From Bacteroides pyogenes_A (GTDB lineage: Bacteria > Bacteroidota > Bacteroidia > Bacteroidales > Bacteroidaceae): 64,000 nucleotides of DNA. The notes below the pieces were generated by a model. The model saw nothing but the letters and a program-made list of their open reading frames with translations, did no database searches and was not told the DNA's origin. The stretch lies in NCBI RefSeq assembly GCF_048595595.1, contig NZ_CP184347.1. One strand, 5' to 3'. This document shows positions 8,223 through 17,698 of the stretch, piece by piece; position 1 is the stretch's first letter, and every line of letters begins with the position of its first letter. The position numbers and the translations under genes are program-made.

Positions 8223-9395
8223 TTATTTATTGTCGTACATCGGAACCAGCACGAAGTGACCGGGAATGTTGCCTGCTCGTACCGCCCATCGTTGTTTGCC
8301 GGCTGCGCTGAAACAAAAGAGTACGCCGGGGCTTACATAGTTGCCCGCATCGGTGATGTAGATGTTTTTGTTTACCGGGTTCACCATGATACCGTAAGGT
8401 TTCTCTATCTGTTTATCGGTTCCGTCGGTGATGATATGGCGGGTGATAATTTCGTGCGTACGGGTATCGACGATGCTGTAAGTTATGTCCCAACTTTTGG
8501 TGATGTGGCTCCATTCTGTGCCATATGCATAGAGGTAATCGTCGTCTATCCAATAATTGGTGGCGGCAATAGGAATAGTATCGGTAACCTCCTGCCGTTC
8601 ACGGTCGATGAAGAACAAACGAGCGGGCAGTTGTTTGTAATCTCCTCGCGAACTCACCCATAGATTTCCCCGCGGGTCGGCCTTGATGCGTTCCAGATTG
8701 TAGGCCACGTCAATGCGGCGTTCTTCTTTGAAGGTGGCAAGATCGACCACAGATACCGTCCGTTCATATCCTGTCGTTTGGTCGGCTCCCATGTAACCGC
8801 CGGAATTGGCTACGTAAATTTTGCCTTCTACAATTTCCAGTTCATCGGGTTGGAAGCCGACCAGACAACGATCCACCTCTTTCAACGTAGTGAGGTCGAC
8901 TTTCGCCACGTAGCCTATCTGGGTGTAGTTCGGATCTATCTTTACCGGGCCGGCATACGAGGTGACATAGGCATAGTCGCCGTGAAACTTGATGAAACGG
9001 CAGTTGGGAATTTCGATTTGTCCGATGCGCCGGGTGGTGGTCACATCCATAACCTCCACTTTGTTGGAACAATTGATGACCGCATAGAGACGGTTGCGAT
9101 AGATAGCTATGTCGTTGCCTACATCGCCCATCTCTTTGGGCACGGTGGGGTTGCGTTCGGCATAGATGTTCCGCTTGTAGACGCCTGTCGAGAAATCGAA
9201 ATAGTCTAACGTGGCTTTGTTGCTGCCCATGTTTCCCTCGTTAAGGAGGTAGAATCCGTAATAACCGTCCACTACTTCGGGAAATCCCGTAGGAATGTTC
9301 TCCGATAGAATCATTTCTTGATCTTCGCGGCAGCTTGTCGCAAGCACATGGGCGAGGAGTAAGCAGCTGTATATCCAAAGGTGTCTTTTTTTCAT
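8223..9395 (-). CDS. btuG: BtuG-like B12-capturing surface lipoprotein
   Basis: 390 residues. A lipobox (VLATSC, cysteine about 22) is followed by a beta-propeller with regularly spaced strands: NEGNMGSNKATLDYFDF, MGDVGNDIAIYRNRLYAVINCSNKVEVMD, FQPDELEIVEGKIYVANSGGYMG, and GTDKQIEKPYGIMVNP. This matches BtuG, the outer-membrane lipoprotein that binds cobalamin with very high affinity and caps the BtuB barrel. Its ATG overlaps the btuB stop (ATGA, 9392-9395), implying translational coupling and balanced production of the two partners. A closely similar copy lies at 59250-60440. Confidence 0.88.
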   Translation of the reverse strand: MKKRHLWIYSCLLLAHVLATSCREDQEMILSENIPTGFPEVVDGYYGFYLLNEGNMGSNKATLDYFDFSTGVYKRNIYAERNPTVPKEMGDVGNDIAIYRNRLYAVINCSNKVEVMDVTTTRRIGQIEIPNCRFIKFHGDYAYVTSYAGPVKIDPNYTQIGYVAKVDLTTLKEVDRCLVGFQPDELEIVEGKIYVANSGGYMGADQTTGYERTVSVVDLATFKEERRIDVAYNLERIKADPRGNLWVSSRGDYKQLPARLFFIDRERQEVTDTIPIAATNYWIDDDYLYAYGTEWSHITKSWDITYSIVDTRTHEIITRHIITDGTDKQIEKPYGIMVNPVNKNIYITDAGNYVSPGVLFCFSAAGKQRWAVRAGNIPGHFVLVPMYDNK

Positions 9396-11449
9396 AAGGT
9401 TACAGTAAGTGAAAGTTTATAATTGCGTTTGGGCATGGGGTAATTCAATACCACTTCGTAGTCTTGACTTAAAAGATTATTGACTTCGAGGTTGAGTCTC
9501 CATTGGGTAGCCCTCCAAACAAATGTTTTGCTTATTCCCATGTCGTGTGTGTACCACGGTTGCTCGTACTCTTCGGGGATATTGGCCGAGCTGTGATAGC
9601 GTTCGCCCACGTAGATAAAGCTGTAGTTGAGTTGCCAACTGCGATAGTTGAGGCTTGCGATGACCGATCCGTCATGCCGGGGGATGTAGGCAATCTGGCC
9701 GCCGTAGGTCGTAGCTTGTAGTACGGAATTTTTTCGTTTGGTAAAGTCTTGCGCCCGTTGGTAGGTATAGTTCATTTTCAGGTTGCCAAGTATCCGGTAC
9801 GGCAGATTGAAGGTGAATGATGATGAGGTTTCTATGCCCCGTATTTCCACTTCACCGAGATTCATCATCATCCATCGGTATTGTCCGCTTCCTTTAGGAA
9901 CGGCAACGATTTTGTTCGTTACGTGATTGTAGTAAGCGTCGGCTTGTATTTGCCAGTGCCTTAGGAACCCGTGCCCTCGCCGGAGCACGTAGTGTGCGCC
10001 GATGTTGTACTGATGAGTAAATTCGGGTCTCAGGTCTGCGTTGCCGATGTCTGTGTAGTAAAGATCGTTGAACGTAGGCATTCGGAAGATATGTTTGTAA
10101 AAAGCCCTTAAGTTGAACTCATGCCGGCGGAAAGGTTTATAGGAGATAAACAAGGCAGGGCTTAGTTCTTTCTTGTCGGGGGCCGAACGTGCCTGCTCGT
10201 CGATGGCAAGATTACCCGAATTTACCCGCTCGCGTACAAATGTCCCCAACAAACTACCCTGCATTTTCATCCATCCTATCTCGGCGGCTGAAGCCACGGC
10301 AGCCTGTGCGGTGAGCCGTTTAGGGAAAACGAAACCGTCCATGTCTGAAGTAAGTGTGTTGTATTGCATGTCGGTGGATAGCGAAACCTCCCACTTCTTC
10401 GCAAGGGCATATTTATGAGCCGCCGAGAGGTAGAACTCCTGTTGACGGAACGTGTTGTCGATAAGCATCAGCGTAGTATCGGGGTTCTGGAAACGCATAT
10501 AGTCGTAAGCGTATTTGGCATTGGCAAGCAGTTCGTACTTTTTACCGAATGCTTTCCGGAGTGAGCCTTGCGAGAAGAAACTGCGGTCCCATTGCCGCTG
10601 CGGATTCTTCCACCGATTGTTGACAATGGCTCCGGGAATGCCTCGTTCGGAGTTGTAGAAATAGTTTTTCCACTTCCAATGTCCTTGCGGCAGTACACCG
10701 TAAAGCCCCGCTTCGAGCCGTTGGGAGGAGACATCGCCGTTCTGGCGTACGGCAGTGGTATCGTACATCACCTTGCTCGTACGGGGGTAGACACGCTTGT
10801 AACGAAATTTATACCTGCCTGTAGCATGGATGAATTCCCCGTTTATGGAAGCGCTGAGGCGATCGTTGAAACGGTGTTCGTAAAGCACCGAGGGGTTCAC
10901 CAACCCGAACGAACCGGTTTTAAAGACTGCCCGCAGATTATAACGCTTGTCTTTCTCGAACTTTGGCGTGCGAGAACGCAGGTAGACCGATGCCGACGAA
11001 GCAAAGTCTTTGGCGGGTTGGAGAATCTCACTCTTCTGTCCGTTGTAGAGCGAAATCTCCTCCATATTGTCGAGAGAGAATTTACCGAGGTCAATCTGTC
11101 CGTTCTGCGCGTTCCCCAGCTGAATGCCGTCGTAGAAGATACCTACATGGTGGGTGCCCATACTGCGCACATTCACCGTTTTCAATCCGCCGATACCGCC
11201 ATAATCTTTGATCTGTACGCCGGAAAAGTAACGGATGGCATCGGCCACCGAAAAGCTGTTCAACGAATGGAGTTCCTTGCCTGTAAGCCGTTGGGCGGGA
11301 ATCACTTCTTTGTAGGGATGAGCTACGACGGTAACTTCCGGCAGCTGTTGTAAACTGTCGAGTTTCGATTGGGCGCAAATTCTGCCGCCTGCACCCGATA
11401 AGAAGACCGAGATGCAACCGATTAGTGCGTGTTGATACATTTTCTTCAT
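9392..11449 (-). CDS. btuB: TonB-dependent vitamin B12 receptor BtuB, copy 1
   Basis: About 685 residues. The chosen start (ATG at 11449) gives a normal signal peptide ending GRICAQ; an ATG at 11536 in the same frame would add 29 non-signal residues. The plug domain (about 30-155) has LPEVTVVAHP as a TonB-box region, then SFSVADAIRYFSGVQIKDYGGIGG and NVRSMGTHHVGIFYDGIQLGN. The remainder is a 22-strand barrel ending in the aromatic-poor KLSLTVTL. It imports cobalamin across the outer membrane using TonB energy. A cobalamin riboswitch precedes it, and btuG overlaps its stop. The paralogue at 57136-59253 is similar along its whole length. Confidence 0.92.
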   Translation of the reverse strand: MKKMYQHALIGCISVFLSGAGGRICAQSKLDSLQQLPEVTVVAHPYKEVIPAQRLTGKELHSLNSFSVADAIRYFSGVQIKDYGGIGGLKTVNVRSMGTHHVGIFYDGIQLGNAQNGQIDLGKFSLDNMEEISLYNGQKSEILQPAKDFASSASVYLRSRTPKFEKDKRYNLRAVFKTGSFGLVNPSVLYEHRFNDRLSASINGEFIHATGRYKFRYKRVYPRTSKVMYDTTAVRQNGDVSSQRLEAGLYGVLPQGHWKWKNYFYNSERGIPGAIVNNRWKNPQRQWDRSFFSQGSLRKAFGKKYELLANAKYAYDYMRFQNPDTTLMLIDNTFRQQEFYLSAAHKYALAKKWEVSLSTDMQYNTLTSDMDGFVFPKRLTAQAAVASAAEIGWMKMQGSLLGTFVRERVNSGNLAIDEQARSAPDKKELSPALFISYKPFRRHEFNLRAFYKHIFRMPTFNDLYYTDIGNADLRPEFTHQYNIGAHYVLRRGHGFLRHWQIQADAYYNHVTNKIVAVPKGSGQYRWMMMNLGEVEIRGIETSSSFTFNLPYRILGNLKMNYTYQRAQDFTKRKNSVLQATTYGGQIAYIPRHDGSVIASLNYRSWQLNYSFIYVGERYHSSANIPEEYEQPWYTHDMGISKTFVWRATQWRLNLEVNNLLSQDYEVVLNYPMPKRNYKLSLTVTL

Positions 11450-11539
11450 AGTATAACCGGCATATAATATGCTTCCTCTACTTCTTTTGTGAGGCAGCAT
11501 ACGGATATAATAAACACAGCTAAAACATATATTCATCTT

Positions 11540-11766
11540 TTACGTCCTAATCCCGGAGGACGTAAGAGATTCCATTCCGGCAGGTCTTCTGACTTGCTCC
11601 GTTTCCCCGATGCCCTTCCCGCCTGTTCAACAGGCAGTGGATGTTGAGTATTATCGGGAAATTTGTGGTGGAGCTTACAGCAGCGGGTCTGTTCAGGATT
11701 TACACCTGATTCCCTTTTCACCGTCTGTTCCGTGGAAATGGAAAGACGACACCGGAATTTCTCGGG
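11540..11766 (-). promoter_or_regulatory. Cobalamin riboswitch 1 upstream of btuB
   Basis: Read on the minus strand, the leader has GGGAATCAGGTG, AATCCTGAACAGACCCGC, the core CGCTGCTGTAAGC and, at 11579-11594, the B12 box AGTCAGAAGACCTGCC. Just after the box an 8-bp hairpin (11540-11547 with 11558-11565) exposes the loop TCCGGGATTA. Its CGGGA is complementary to TCCCG in the aptamer loop (near 11657-11663), as expected for the kissing-loop contact that switches this class. High cobalamin should therefore repress the whole locus. The first codon of btuB is about 90 nt beyond the hairpin. Confidence 0.93.
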
Positions 11767-11767
11767 G

Positions 11768-11775
11768 CAAATATA
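11768..11775 (-). promoter_or_regulatory. Bacteroides-type -7 box for B12 locus 1
   Basis: On the minus strand TATATTTG fits the Bacteroides -7 consensus TAnnTTTG and sits immediately upstream of the riboswitch aptamer. No convincing TTTG -33 element is seen 19-21 bp further upstream. The remaining 216 bp up to the DUF3810 stop at 11993 hold nothing else recognisable. Confidence 0.55.
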
Positions 11776-11992
11776 AGGTTTTCTTTTTCTTACCTTGTAT
11801 CGAAAAAGGAAAAAGCACTTGTAATGAAGAACTTGATGACTTATTTCTAATGCTCTCTGCCTATAATTCGGGAGATGGTGGCTTAAAGAGCTTTCTCTTT
11901 CTCGAACTTCTCTTACGATGCGATTTGATGCGTGTCAGGCAGAGTGTACGTATGCCGGAAGAATGCTTTTCGTCATCTGCCGGAACATCGTG

Positions 11993-13039
11993 TCACTTCC
12001 GGTTGCGATAAGAAACCAGCAGCCCGACCACTTCCGAATAGTTCCGCCTCCCGCTTTCTATTTTGTTTCCTTTCAGGTACAGGTCGTAAATCCGGCTTTG
12101 GATGTTCCCGACGAGCGGGCTGTACTTCTCCATCCAATAGGCATGGCTCTTTTCCGCTTCCGCCAGAACTTCGGGACGGATGCGAGCGAAAAGGGCGGCG
12201 TACTTCTCTTCCGGCAATACGCTTCGCGCGTTTCTCAGCACATGCCGCAACACAGAGAAGTAACCCGAGAAACGAATGCCTGCTGCTTTCGAGCGGGTGC
12301 ATACCTGATAGGCATAAAAGTTGGCTTCCGCTTCGCTCGATATGCCGAGCCAATGCGAAAACTCGTGTGCGTATGTGGCGGGATAGCCCACGGGAAGCAG
12401 GTCGCCGTTCAGCGTGAACTCGTTGAAGAAAGGAGCCATGCTGCCCGTTACCCCGACTTTCGACACGAGCGGGGTGAAGAGCATCGTCTTGCCTTTCGGC
12501 GGATGCGAAGGCGGGCGGCGGATGCCCAGACTGTCGGCCAGTTCGCTGTAAATCCGCACGCACTCTTCGTGTATCAGCTCTTTGGGGATGCTTTTGAGCG
12601 GAGTGTACGAGCGGTTGAGCCGTGTGATGTAGTCGTTGGCAAAGGTTTCGAACGCTTCTTCTTCGAAAGGAGTATACGGAATGCCTGTCCGTTCGTAGAA
12701 GTCGGGCTGCGAATAATTGAGTCCCCATGCCAGATAGAACCACACGTATACCCATAGCAGATATTCTCCGCAGCGGGCGAGTGTCTTTCTCCACTTCTGC
12801 TTTCGGCAGAGGCGGGCGTAGAAAGGGTAAGCGACGAGTCCGGCGATGCTGAGAAAGATAAACAAATCGCCCACGGCAAAGGGGACGAGCCGGGAAAAGG
12901 AGGAGAGAAGGAACGATGCGGCGGGATAAACCGAACGGGCATACGCATTGCCCATCGGCGGCAGGGCTTGGGTAAGCCATATCGTAACCAGAAGGATGCC
13001 CAAGAGAGAGTATCGGATTGTTTTTGTTTTACCTTTCAT
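11993..13039 (-). CDS. DUF3810 family membrane-anchored putative metallopeptidase
   Basis: About 348 residues from ATG at 13039 (the frame continues upstream only to a TTG). The first 120 residues hold several hydrophobic segments (YSLLGILLVTIWLTQAL, AVGDLFIFLSIAGLVAYPFY, LWVYVWFYLAWGLNYSQ). The C-terminal part carries HEFSHWLG followed by SEAEANFYAY, an HExxH-like zinc motif with a downstream glutamate as in gluzincin peptidases. The family is found across Bacteroidota with no assigned substrate. It is divergent from valS and convergent with nothing; its stop faces the btuB promoter region. Peptidase activity is inferred from the motif. Confidence 0.8.
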   Translation of the reverse strand: MKGKTKTIRYSLLGILLVTIWLTQALPPMGNAYARSVYPAASFLLSSFSRLVPFAVGDLFIFLSIAGLVAYPFYARLCRKQKWRKTLARCGEYLLWVYVWFYLAWGLNYSQPDFYERTGIPYTPFEEEAFETFANDYITRLNRSYTPLKSIPKELIHEECVRIYSELADSLGIRRPPSHPPKGKTMLFTPLVSKVGVTGSMAPFFNEFTLNGDLLPVGYPATYAHEFSHWLGISSEAEANFYAYQVCTRSKAAGIRFSGYFSVLRHVLRNARSVLPEEKYAALFARIRPEVLAEAEKSHAYWMEKYSPLVGNIQSRIYDLYLKGNKIESGRRNYSEVVGLLVSYRNRK

Positions 13040-13100
13040 CGCAATGCACTTTTCGGAGAACAAAAATACGGATTCTTGTGACTATATGCTACTTATTTAT

Positions 13101-13108
13101 TAATTTTG
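13101..13108 (+). promoter_or_regulatory. Bacteroides-type promoter for valS
   Basis: TAATTTTG matches TAnnTTTG and lies 58 bp before the valS ATG. An imperfect -33 element (CTTG at 13075-13078) is 22 bp upstream of it. Confidence 0.55.
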
Positions 13109-13165
13109 CAGCCGTATTTCGTAAACTTTCGTAATAACGAACTTATATAAAAAGGTAAAAACAAC

Positions 13166-15799
13166 ATGGAATTAGCAAGTAAGTACAACCCTGCTGACGT
13201 GGAGGGAAAGTGGTACCAGTATTGGCTGGATCATCATTTATTCAGTTCAAAACCCGATGGTCGTGAGCCTTACACCGTCGTCATTCCTCCTCCGAACGTC
13301 ACCGGCGTGTTGCACATGGGACACATGCTTAATAATACCATTCAGGATATTCTGGTCCGTCGCGCCCGCATGGAAGGCAAAAACGCCTGCTGGGTGCCGG
13401 GAACCGACCACGCCTCTATCGCTACCGAAGCGAAAGTGGTGAACAAACTTGCCGCTCAGGGCATCAAGAAGACCGACCTTACCCGCGAGGAGTTCCTCAA
13501 GCATGCGTGGGAGTGGACGGACGAACACGGAGGAATTATCCTCAAGCAGCTCCGTAAACTGGGGGCTTCGTGCGATTGGGACCGCACGGCTTTCACGATG
13601 GACGAGAAGCGCAGCGAAAGCGTATGGAAGGTTTTTGTCGATTTGCACGACAAGGGATTGATTTATCGCGGTGTCCGTATGGTAAACTGGGACCCGAAGG
13701 CGCTGACGGCTCTTTCGGACGAAGAAGTGGTCTACAAAGAAGAGCACGGCAAGCTGTACTATCTCCGCTACATGGTGGAGGGTGATGCCGAAGGCCGTTA
13801 TGCCGTGGTGGCGACTACCCGTCCCGAGACGATCATGGGCGACACGGCGATGTGTATCAACCCGAACGATCCGAAAAACGAATGGCTGAAAGGGAAGAAA
13901 GTGATTGTTCCTTTGGTGAACCGCGTTATTCCGGTCATCGAGGACGAGTATGTGGATGTCGAGTTCGGTACGGGTTGCCTGAAAGTGACTCCGGCACATG
14001 ACGTGAACGACTATATGCTGGGCGAGAAATACAACCTGCCCGGTATCGATATCTTCAACGACGACGGTACGTTGAGCGAAGCGGCGGAACTCTACATCGG
14101 CATGGATCGTTTCGACGTGCGCAAGCAGATTGAAAAAGACCTGGAAGCTGCCGGACTGCTGGAAAAGACGGAAGCCTACACCAACAAGGTGGGGTATTCG
14201 GAACGCACCAATGTGGTGATCGAGCCGAAACTGTCGATGCAGTGGTTCCTCAGCATGCAGCATTTCGCCGATATGGCTCTGCCGCCGGTGATGAACGATG
14301 AGCTGAAGTTTTATCCCGCCAAATATAAGAATACCTACCGCCATTGGATGGAGAATATCAAAGATTGGTGCATCAGCCGCCAACTCTGGTGGGGACACCG
14401 CATCCCGGCTTACTTCTTGCCCGAAGGGGGATATGTAGTGGCGGTCACTCCCGAAGAGGCGCTGGCAAAGGCGAAAGAGAAGACCGGCAACGACGCCCTC
14501 ACCATCGCCGACCTCCGTCAGGACGAGGACTGTCTGGATACGTGGTTCTCTTCGTGGCTGTGGCCTGTCTCGCTGTTCGACGGAATCAACAATCCGGGCA
14601 ACGAAGAGATGAAGTACTACTATCCTACAAGCGACCTCGTGACGGGGCCCGACATCATCTTCTTCTGGGTAGCCCGCATGATTATGGCAGGCTATGAATA
14701 TGAGGGGCAGATGCCGTTCCGCAATGTTTATTTCACGGGTATCGTGCGCGACAAGCTGGGACGCAAGATGTCGAAATCATTGGGCAACTCTCCCGACCCG
14801 CTGGAACTCATCGAACGTTTCGGAGCCGATGGTGTGCGTATGGGAATGATGCTTTCCGCTCCTGCCGGAAACGATATTTTGTTCGACGACGCTCTTTGCG
14901 AACAGGGACGCAACTTCTGCAATAAAATATGGAACGCTTTCCGTCTTATCAAAGGCTGGAAAGTGGACGAAGAAGCAACTACGCCGGAGGCTACGGCATT
15001 GGCGATGGATTGGTTCGAGGCCAAACAGAATGAAGTGGCTGCCGAAGTGGCCGACCTCTTCGGCAAGTATCGTTTGAGCGAAGCTCTGATGGCTGTTTAC
15101 AAACTCTTCTGGGATGAGTTCTCGGCTTGGTATCTCGAAATCATCAAGCCGGCTTACGGAAAAGGAATCGATTCGGCAACGCTCCACCGCACGCTTCGTT
15201 TCTTCGACAACCTGCTCCATCTGCTTCATCCTTTCATGCCGTTCATCACCGAAGAGTTGTGGCAGCAGCTGGCCGACCGCAAGGAGGGTGAGTCGCTGAT
15301 GGTCGACTCGATGCGTTTCGACGACAAGGTGGATGGGGCGCTGCTGGCCGATTTCGAATCGGTGAAGGGAATCATCAGCAACGTGCGGGCCATCCGCCTG
15401 CAAAAGAACATTGCGCAGAAAGAAACGCTCGAATTGCAGGTGAACGGAACTGATCCGCTTCCCTCGTTCGCAAGCGTCATTATAAAGATGTGTAACTTGT
15501 CCGGCATCAATCAGGCTGCCGACACTCAGGAAGGTGTCGCCTCTTTCATGGTAGGAACTACCGAATACGCTGTTCCGCTGGGCAATATGATCGACACGGA
15601 GGCTGAGATTGCCCGCATGGAGGCCGAACTCAAACATAAAGAGGGTTTCCTGCAAGGAGTTTTGAAGAAGCTCGGCAACGAGAAGTTCGTCAACAATGCT
15701 CCTGAAGCCGTTATCGAGATGGAACGCAAGAAGAAGGCCGATGCCGAAAGCATCATCCATTTTTTGAAAGAGAGTATTGCGGCATTGAAGAAAGGCTGA
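13166..15799 (+). CDS. valS: Valyl-tRNA synthetase
   Basis: 877 residues, the usual length for the Bacteroidota enzyme, which charges tRNA-Val. The class I signatures are intact: the HIGH-type motif as HMGH (about residue 50, in PPNVTGVLHMGHML) and KMSKS (about 536, in GRKMSKSLGN). The editing (CP1) domain shows TTRPETIMGDTA and GTGCLKVTPAHD. WWGHRIPAYF precedes the second catalytic half, followed by the anticodon-binding helical domain and a C-terminal coiled coil (about 810-877) that contacts tRNA. It is monocistronic, with its own promoter and a strong terminator. Confidence 0.98.
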   Translation: MELASKYNPADVEGKWYQYWLDHHLFSSKPDGREPYTVVIPPPNVTGVLHMGHMLNNTIQDILVRRARMEGKNACWVPGTDHASIATEAKVVNKLAAQGIKKTDLTREEFLKHAWEWTDEHGGIILKQLRKLGASCDWDRTAFTMDEKRSESVWKVFVDLHDKGLIYRGVRMVNWDPKALTALSDEEVVYKEEHGKLYYLRYMVEGDAEGRYAVVATTRPETIMGDTAMCINPNDPKNEWLKGKKVIVPLVNRVIPVIEDEYVDVEFGTGCLKVTPAHDVNDYMLGEKYNLPGIDIFNDDGTLSEAAELYIGMDRFDVRKQIEKDLEAAGLLEKTEAYTNKVGYSERTNVVIEPKLSMQWFLSMQHFADMALPPVMNDELKFYPAKYKNTYRHWMENIKDWCISRQLWWGHRIPAYFLPEGGYVVAVTPEEALAKAKEKTGNDALTIADLRQDEDCLDTWFSSWLWPVSLFDGINNPGNEEMKYYYPTSDLVTGPDIIFFWVARMIMAGYEYEGQMPFRNVYFTGIVRDKLGRKMSKSLGNSPDPLELIERFGADGVRMGMMLSAPAGNDILFDDALCEQGRNFCNKIWNAFRLIKGWKVDEEATTPEATALAMDWFEAKQNEVAAEVADLFGKYRLSEALMAVYKLFWDEFSAWYLEIIKPAYGKGIDSATLHRTLRFFDNLLHLLHPFMPFITEELWQQLADRKEGESLMVDSMRFDDKVDGALLADFESVKGIISNVRAIRLQKNIAQKETLELQVNGTDPLPSFASVIIKMCNLSGINQAADTQEGVASFMVGTTEYAVPLGNMIDTEAEIARMEAELKHKEGFLQGVLKKLGNEKFVNNAPEAVIEMERKKKADAESIIHFLKESIAALKKG

Positions 15800-15829
15800 T
15801 TCTTATTGCTGCTCTTCGCCGAAGCTGTT

Positions 15830-15917
15830 TTCAAAGCCTATCGTATTTGATTTCAAAGCCCGCCGCCTTTTTTTCAAAGCCCGCCGTGTTTTTTTCAAAG
15901 GCGGCGGGCTTTTTTTT
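15830..15917 (+). terminator. valS terminator built from short TTCAAAG repeats
   Basis: TTCAAAG occurs at 15830, 15852, 15873 and 15894, spaced 22, 21 and 21 bp. The third unit carries AGCCCGCCG (15878-15886) and the fourth its complement CGGCGGGCT (15902-15910), making a 9-bp GC stem followed by seven T. So this is a rho-independent terminator for valS that appears to have arisen within a small tandem repeat. Confidence 0.85.
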
Positions 15918-15968
15918 CAGGCAAACGCAAAGCATATCAGCAAGCGTTTTTGGCGGCAGCTCTTTTTC

Positions 15969-17279
15969 TTACCAGTTCCCTTTTACCGTGCGATAACCGT
16001 AACCGATGATTACCAGGAAGCAGATGAAAGGCAAAATGAAAGAAACGTTGACTGCGGGCATCCAGCCAATCTCCTTCATGTCGATGATGCTTGCCTGCAA
16101 CGGAGGCAGTACGGAACCCCCCAAGATAGCCATGATAAGTCCGGCTGCTCCGAATTTGGCGTCTTCTCCCAAACCTTTCAGGGCTATGCCGTAGATGGTG
16201 GGGAACATCAAAGACATGCAGGCGGAAATAGCCACCAGCGAATACAGCCCGTAGATGTTCCGGAGGAAGATGGTGCCCAACGTAAATATGCCGCCGAATA
16301 TGGCGAGAATCATCAGCAGCTTGCCGGCATTCAGGTAGCGCAGGATAAAGGTGCAGATGAACCGGCTGATGCAGAAAATAACCATGGCTATGATGTTGTA
16401 TTGCTGCGACAGAACTTCCGCGCTTTTCTCATCCATGCCTTGCGACATGAACAGGTGTGTGCCGTACTGAATGATGAACGTCCAGCACATGATCTGCGCG
16501 CCTACGTAGAAGAATTGGGCAACGACTCCTTCGCGGTAGCGCGGCACGGTAAAGATACGTTTCAGTGTAGGGAAGAAGTTTATATGATTGTCCGGCCCGC
16601 TGTTTTTGGGCATCTTTACCAGTCGTATCACTATCAGCATGGCCAGAATGATCACCCCGATTATCAGGTAAGGGGTGATGAGCACAGAGAGGTCGCTTTC
16701 TTTGATGGCTTCGAATTCCTGCCCGTCGAGCAGAGCGCGAGCGTCGCTATCCATGGGGTGCAGCTTTGCCTGAATGAAGTTCATGGCGACATACATGCCG
16801 AGCAACGACCCCATCGGATTGAACGATTGGGCGAGATTCAGTCGGCGTGTGGCGGTCTCTTCCGTTCCCATGGAAAGGATGTACGGATTGCAGCTGGTCT
16901 CCAGAAAAGAGAGCCCGCAGGTAAGGATAAAGTAGGCTATCAGGAAAGGGTAGTACTCTCCCGTCATTTTGGCGGGGAAGAACAGAAACGCACCGAGCGC
17001 ATACATGCCGAGTCCCAGCATCACGCCGGCCTTGTACGAATATTTGCGGATAAATACGGCAGCCGGAAAGGCCATGGCGAAATATCCTCCGTAGAAAGCG
17101 ACCTGAACCATTGCGCCGTCGGTGGCGCTCATCCGGAATATTTTGGAGAACGCTTTGACCATCGGATTGGTGATATCGTTGGCAAATCCCCACAAAGCAA
17201 AGCAGGAGGTGATGAGGATGAATGGAATGAGGTAACTTACTCCATCTTTCCACAGGATGGGCTGTTTGGTGTGTTTCAT
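15969..17279 (-). CDS. fucP: L-fucose permease
   Basis: 436 residues forming 12 predicted membrane segments of the major facilitator superfamily, FucP family, which carries L-fucose with a proton across the inner membrane. Family landmarks include FALWGFANDITNPMVKAF near the N-terminus, the SFLETSCNPYIL block (about 140), RLNLAQSFNPMG (about 160), and MFPTIYGIALKGLG in the C-half. It is the last gene of the fuc operon; all six fuc genes lie on the minus strand with gaps of at most about 100 bp. Its specificity is supported by the operon as well as by the family blocks. Confidence 0.93.
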   Translation of the reverse strand: MKHTKQPILWKDGVSYLIPFILITSCFALWGFANDITNPMVKAFSKIFRMSATDGAMVQVAFYGGYFAMAFPAAVFIRKYSYKAGVMLGLGMYALGAFLFFPAKMTGEYYPFLIAYFILTCGLSFLETSCNPYILSMGTEETATRRLNLAQSFNPMGSLLGMYVAMNFIQAKLHPMDSDARALLDGQEFEAIKESDLSVLITPYLIIGVIILAMLIVIRLVKMPKNSGPDNHINFFPTLKRIFTVPRYREGVVAQFFYVGAQIMCWTFIIQYGTHLFMSQGMDEKSAEVLSQQYNIIAMVIFCISRFICTFILRYLNAGKLLMILAIFGGIFTLGTIFLRNIYGLYSLVAISACMSLMFPTIYGIALKGLGEDAKFGAAGLIMAILGGSVLPPLQASIIDMKEIGWMPAVNVSFILPFICFLVIIGYGYRTVKGNW

Positions 17280-17300
17280 GGTAATTCGTGGTTGTTTTTG

Positions 17301-17693
17301 TTAGAGGTTATACAAATGGAACATTCTTTCCATCGGTTGCCATTTTTCGGCAGAACTCATCCCGGGAGCGGCCTGCTGGAAGACAGCCATGTACGCTTCC
17401 CATTCTTCTTGGCGCGGGAGGGCGCCCAGCCGTTTCATCGCGGTGTCCCAGTCGAAGTCGACGGGGGTTTCTACAATCATGAACAGGCGTGTGCCGAGGA
17501 TGTAGATTTCCATTTCCAGAATACCGACCTCCCGGATGCCGGCAAGTATTTCAGGCCATACTTCTGTCGGGCTGTGCCTTTTCCGGTATTCGGCGATCAA
17601 CTCCGGAGAATCGCGCAAGTCGAGTGTCTGGCAATAGCGTTTCACGGGAATGCCGTGCGTCTGTGTCCGATAGCCGGTTGCAGGTGTTTCCAT
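17301..17693 (-). CDS. L-rhamnose/L-fucose mutarotase-type protein
   Basis: 130 residues of the RhaM (DUF718) alpha/beta-barrel family, which interconverts sugar anomers. Visible blocks are RYCQTLDLRDSPELIAEYRKRHS, GILEMEIYILGTRLFMIVE and QEEWEAYMAVFQQ followed by WQPMERMFHLY. In B. thetaiotaomicron an unnamed gene occupies this place between fucK and fucP, and here it most likely supplies the anomer of L-fucose used by the isomerase. It starts 5 bp after the kinase stop and lies 21 bp before fucP. RhaM-like sequence with fucose context is the only ambiguity. Confidence 0.82.
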   Translation of the reverse strand: METPATGYRTQTHGIPVKRYCQTLDLRDSPELIAEYRKRHSPTEVWPEILAGIREVGILEMEIYILGTRLFMIVETPVDFDWDTAMKRLGALPRQEEWEAYMAVFQQAAPGMSSAEKWQPMERMFHLYNL

Positions 17694-17698
17694 ATCGT

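Noticed and set aside
11449..11536. Longer btuB copy 1 starting at 11536
   Set aside because: The additional 29 residues precede a complete signal peptide and would block its recognition; the ATG at 11449 fits the second copy better.
13247..14398. 383-codon minus-strand reading frame
   Set aside because: Antisense to the catalytic core of valS.
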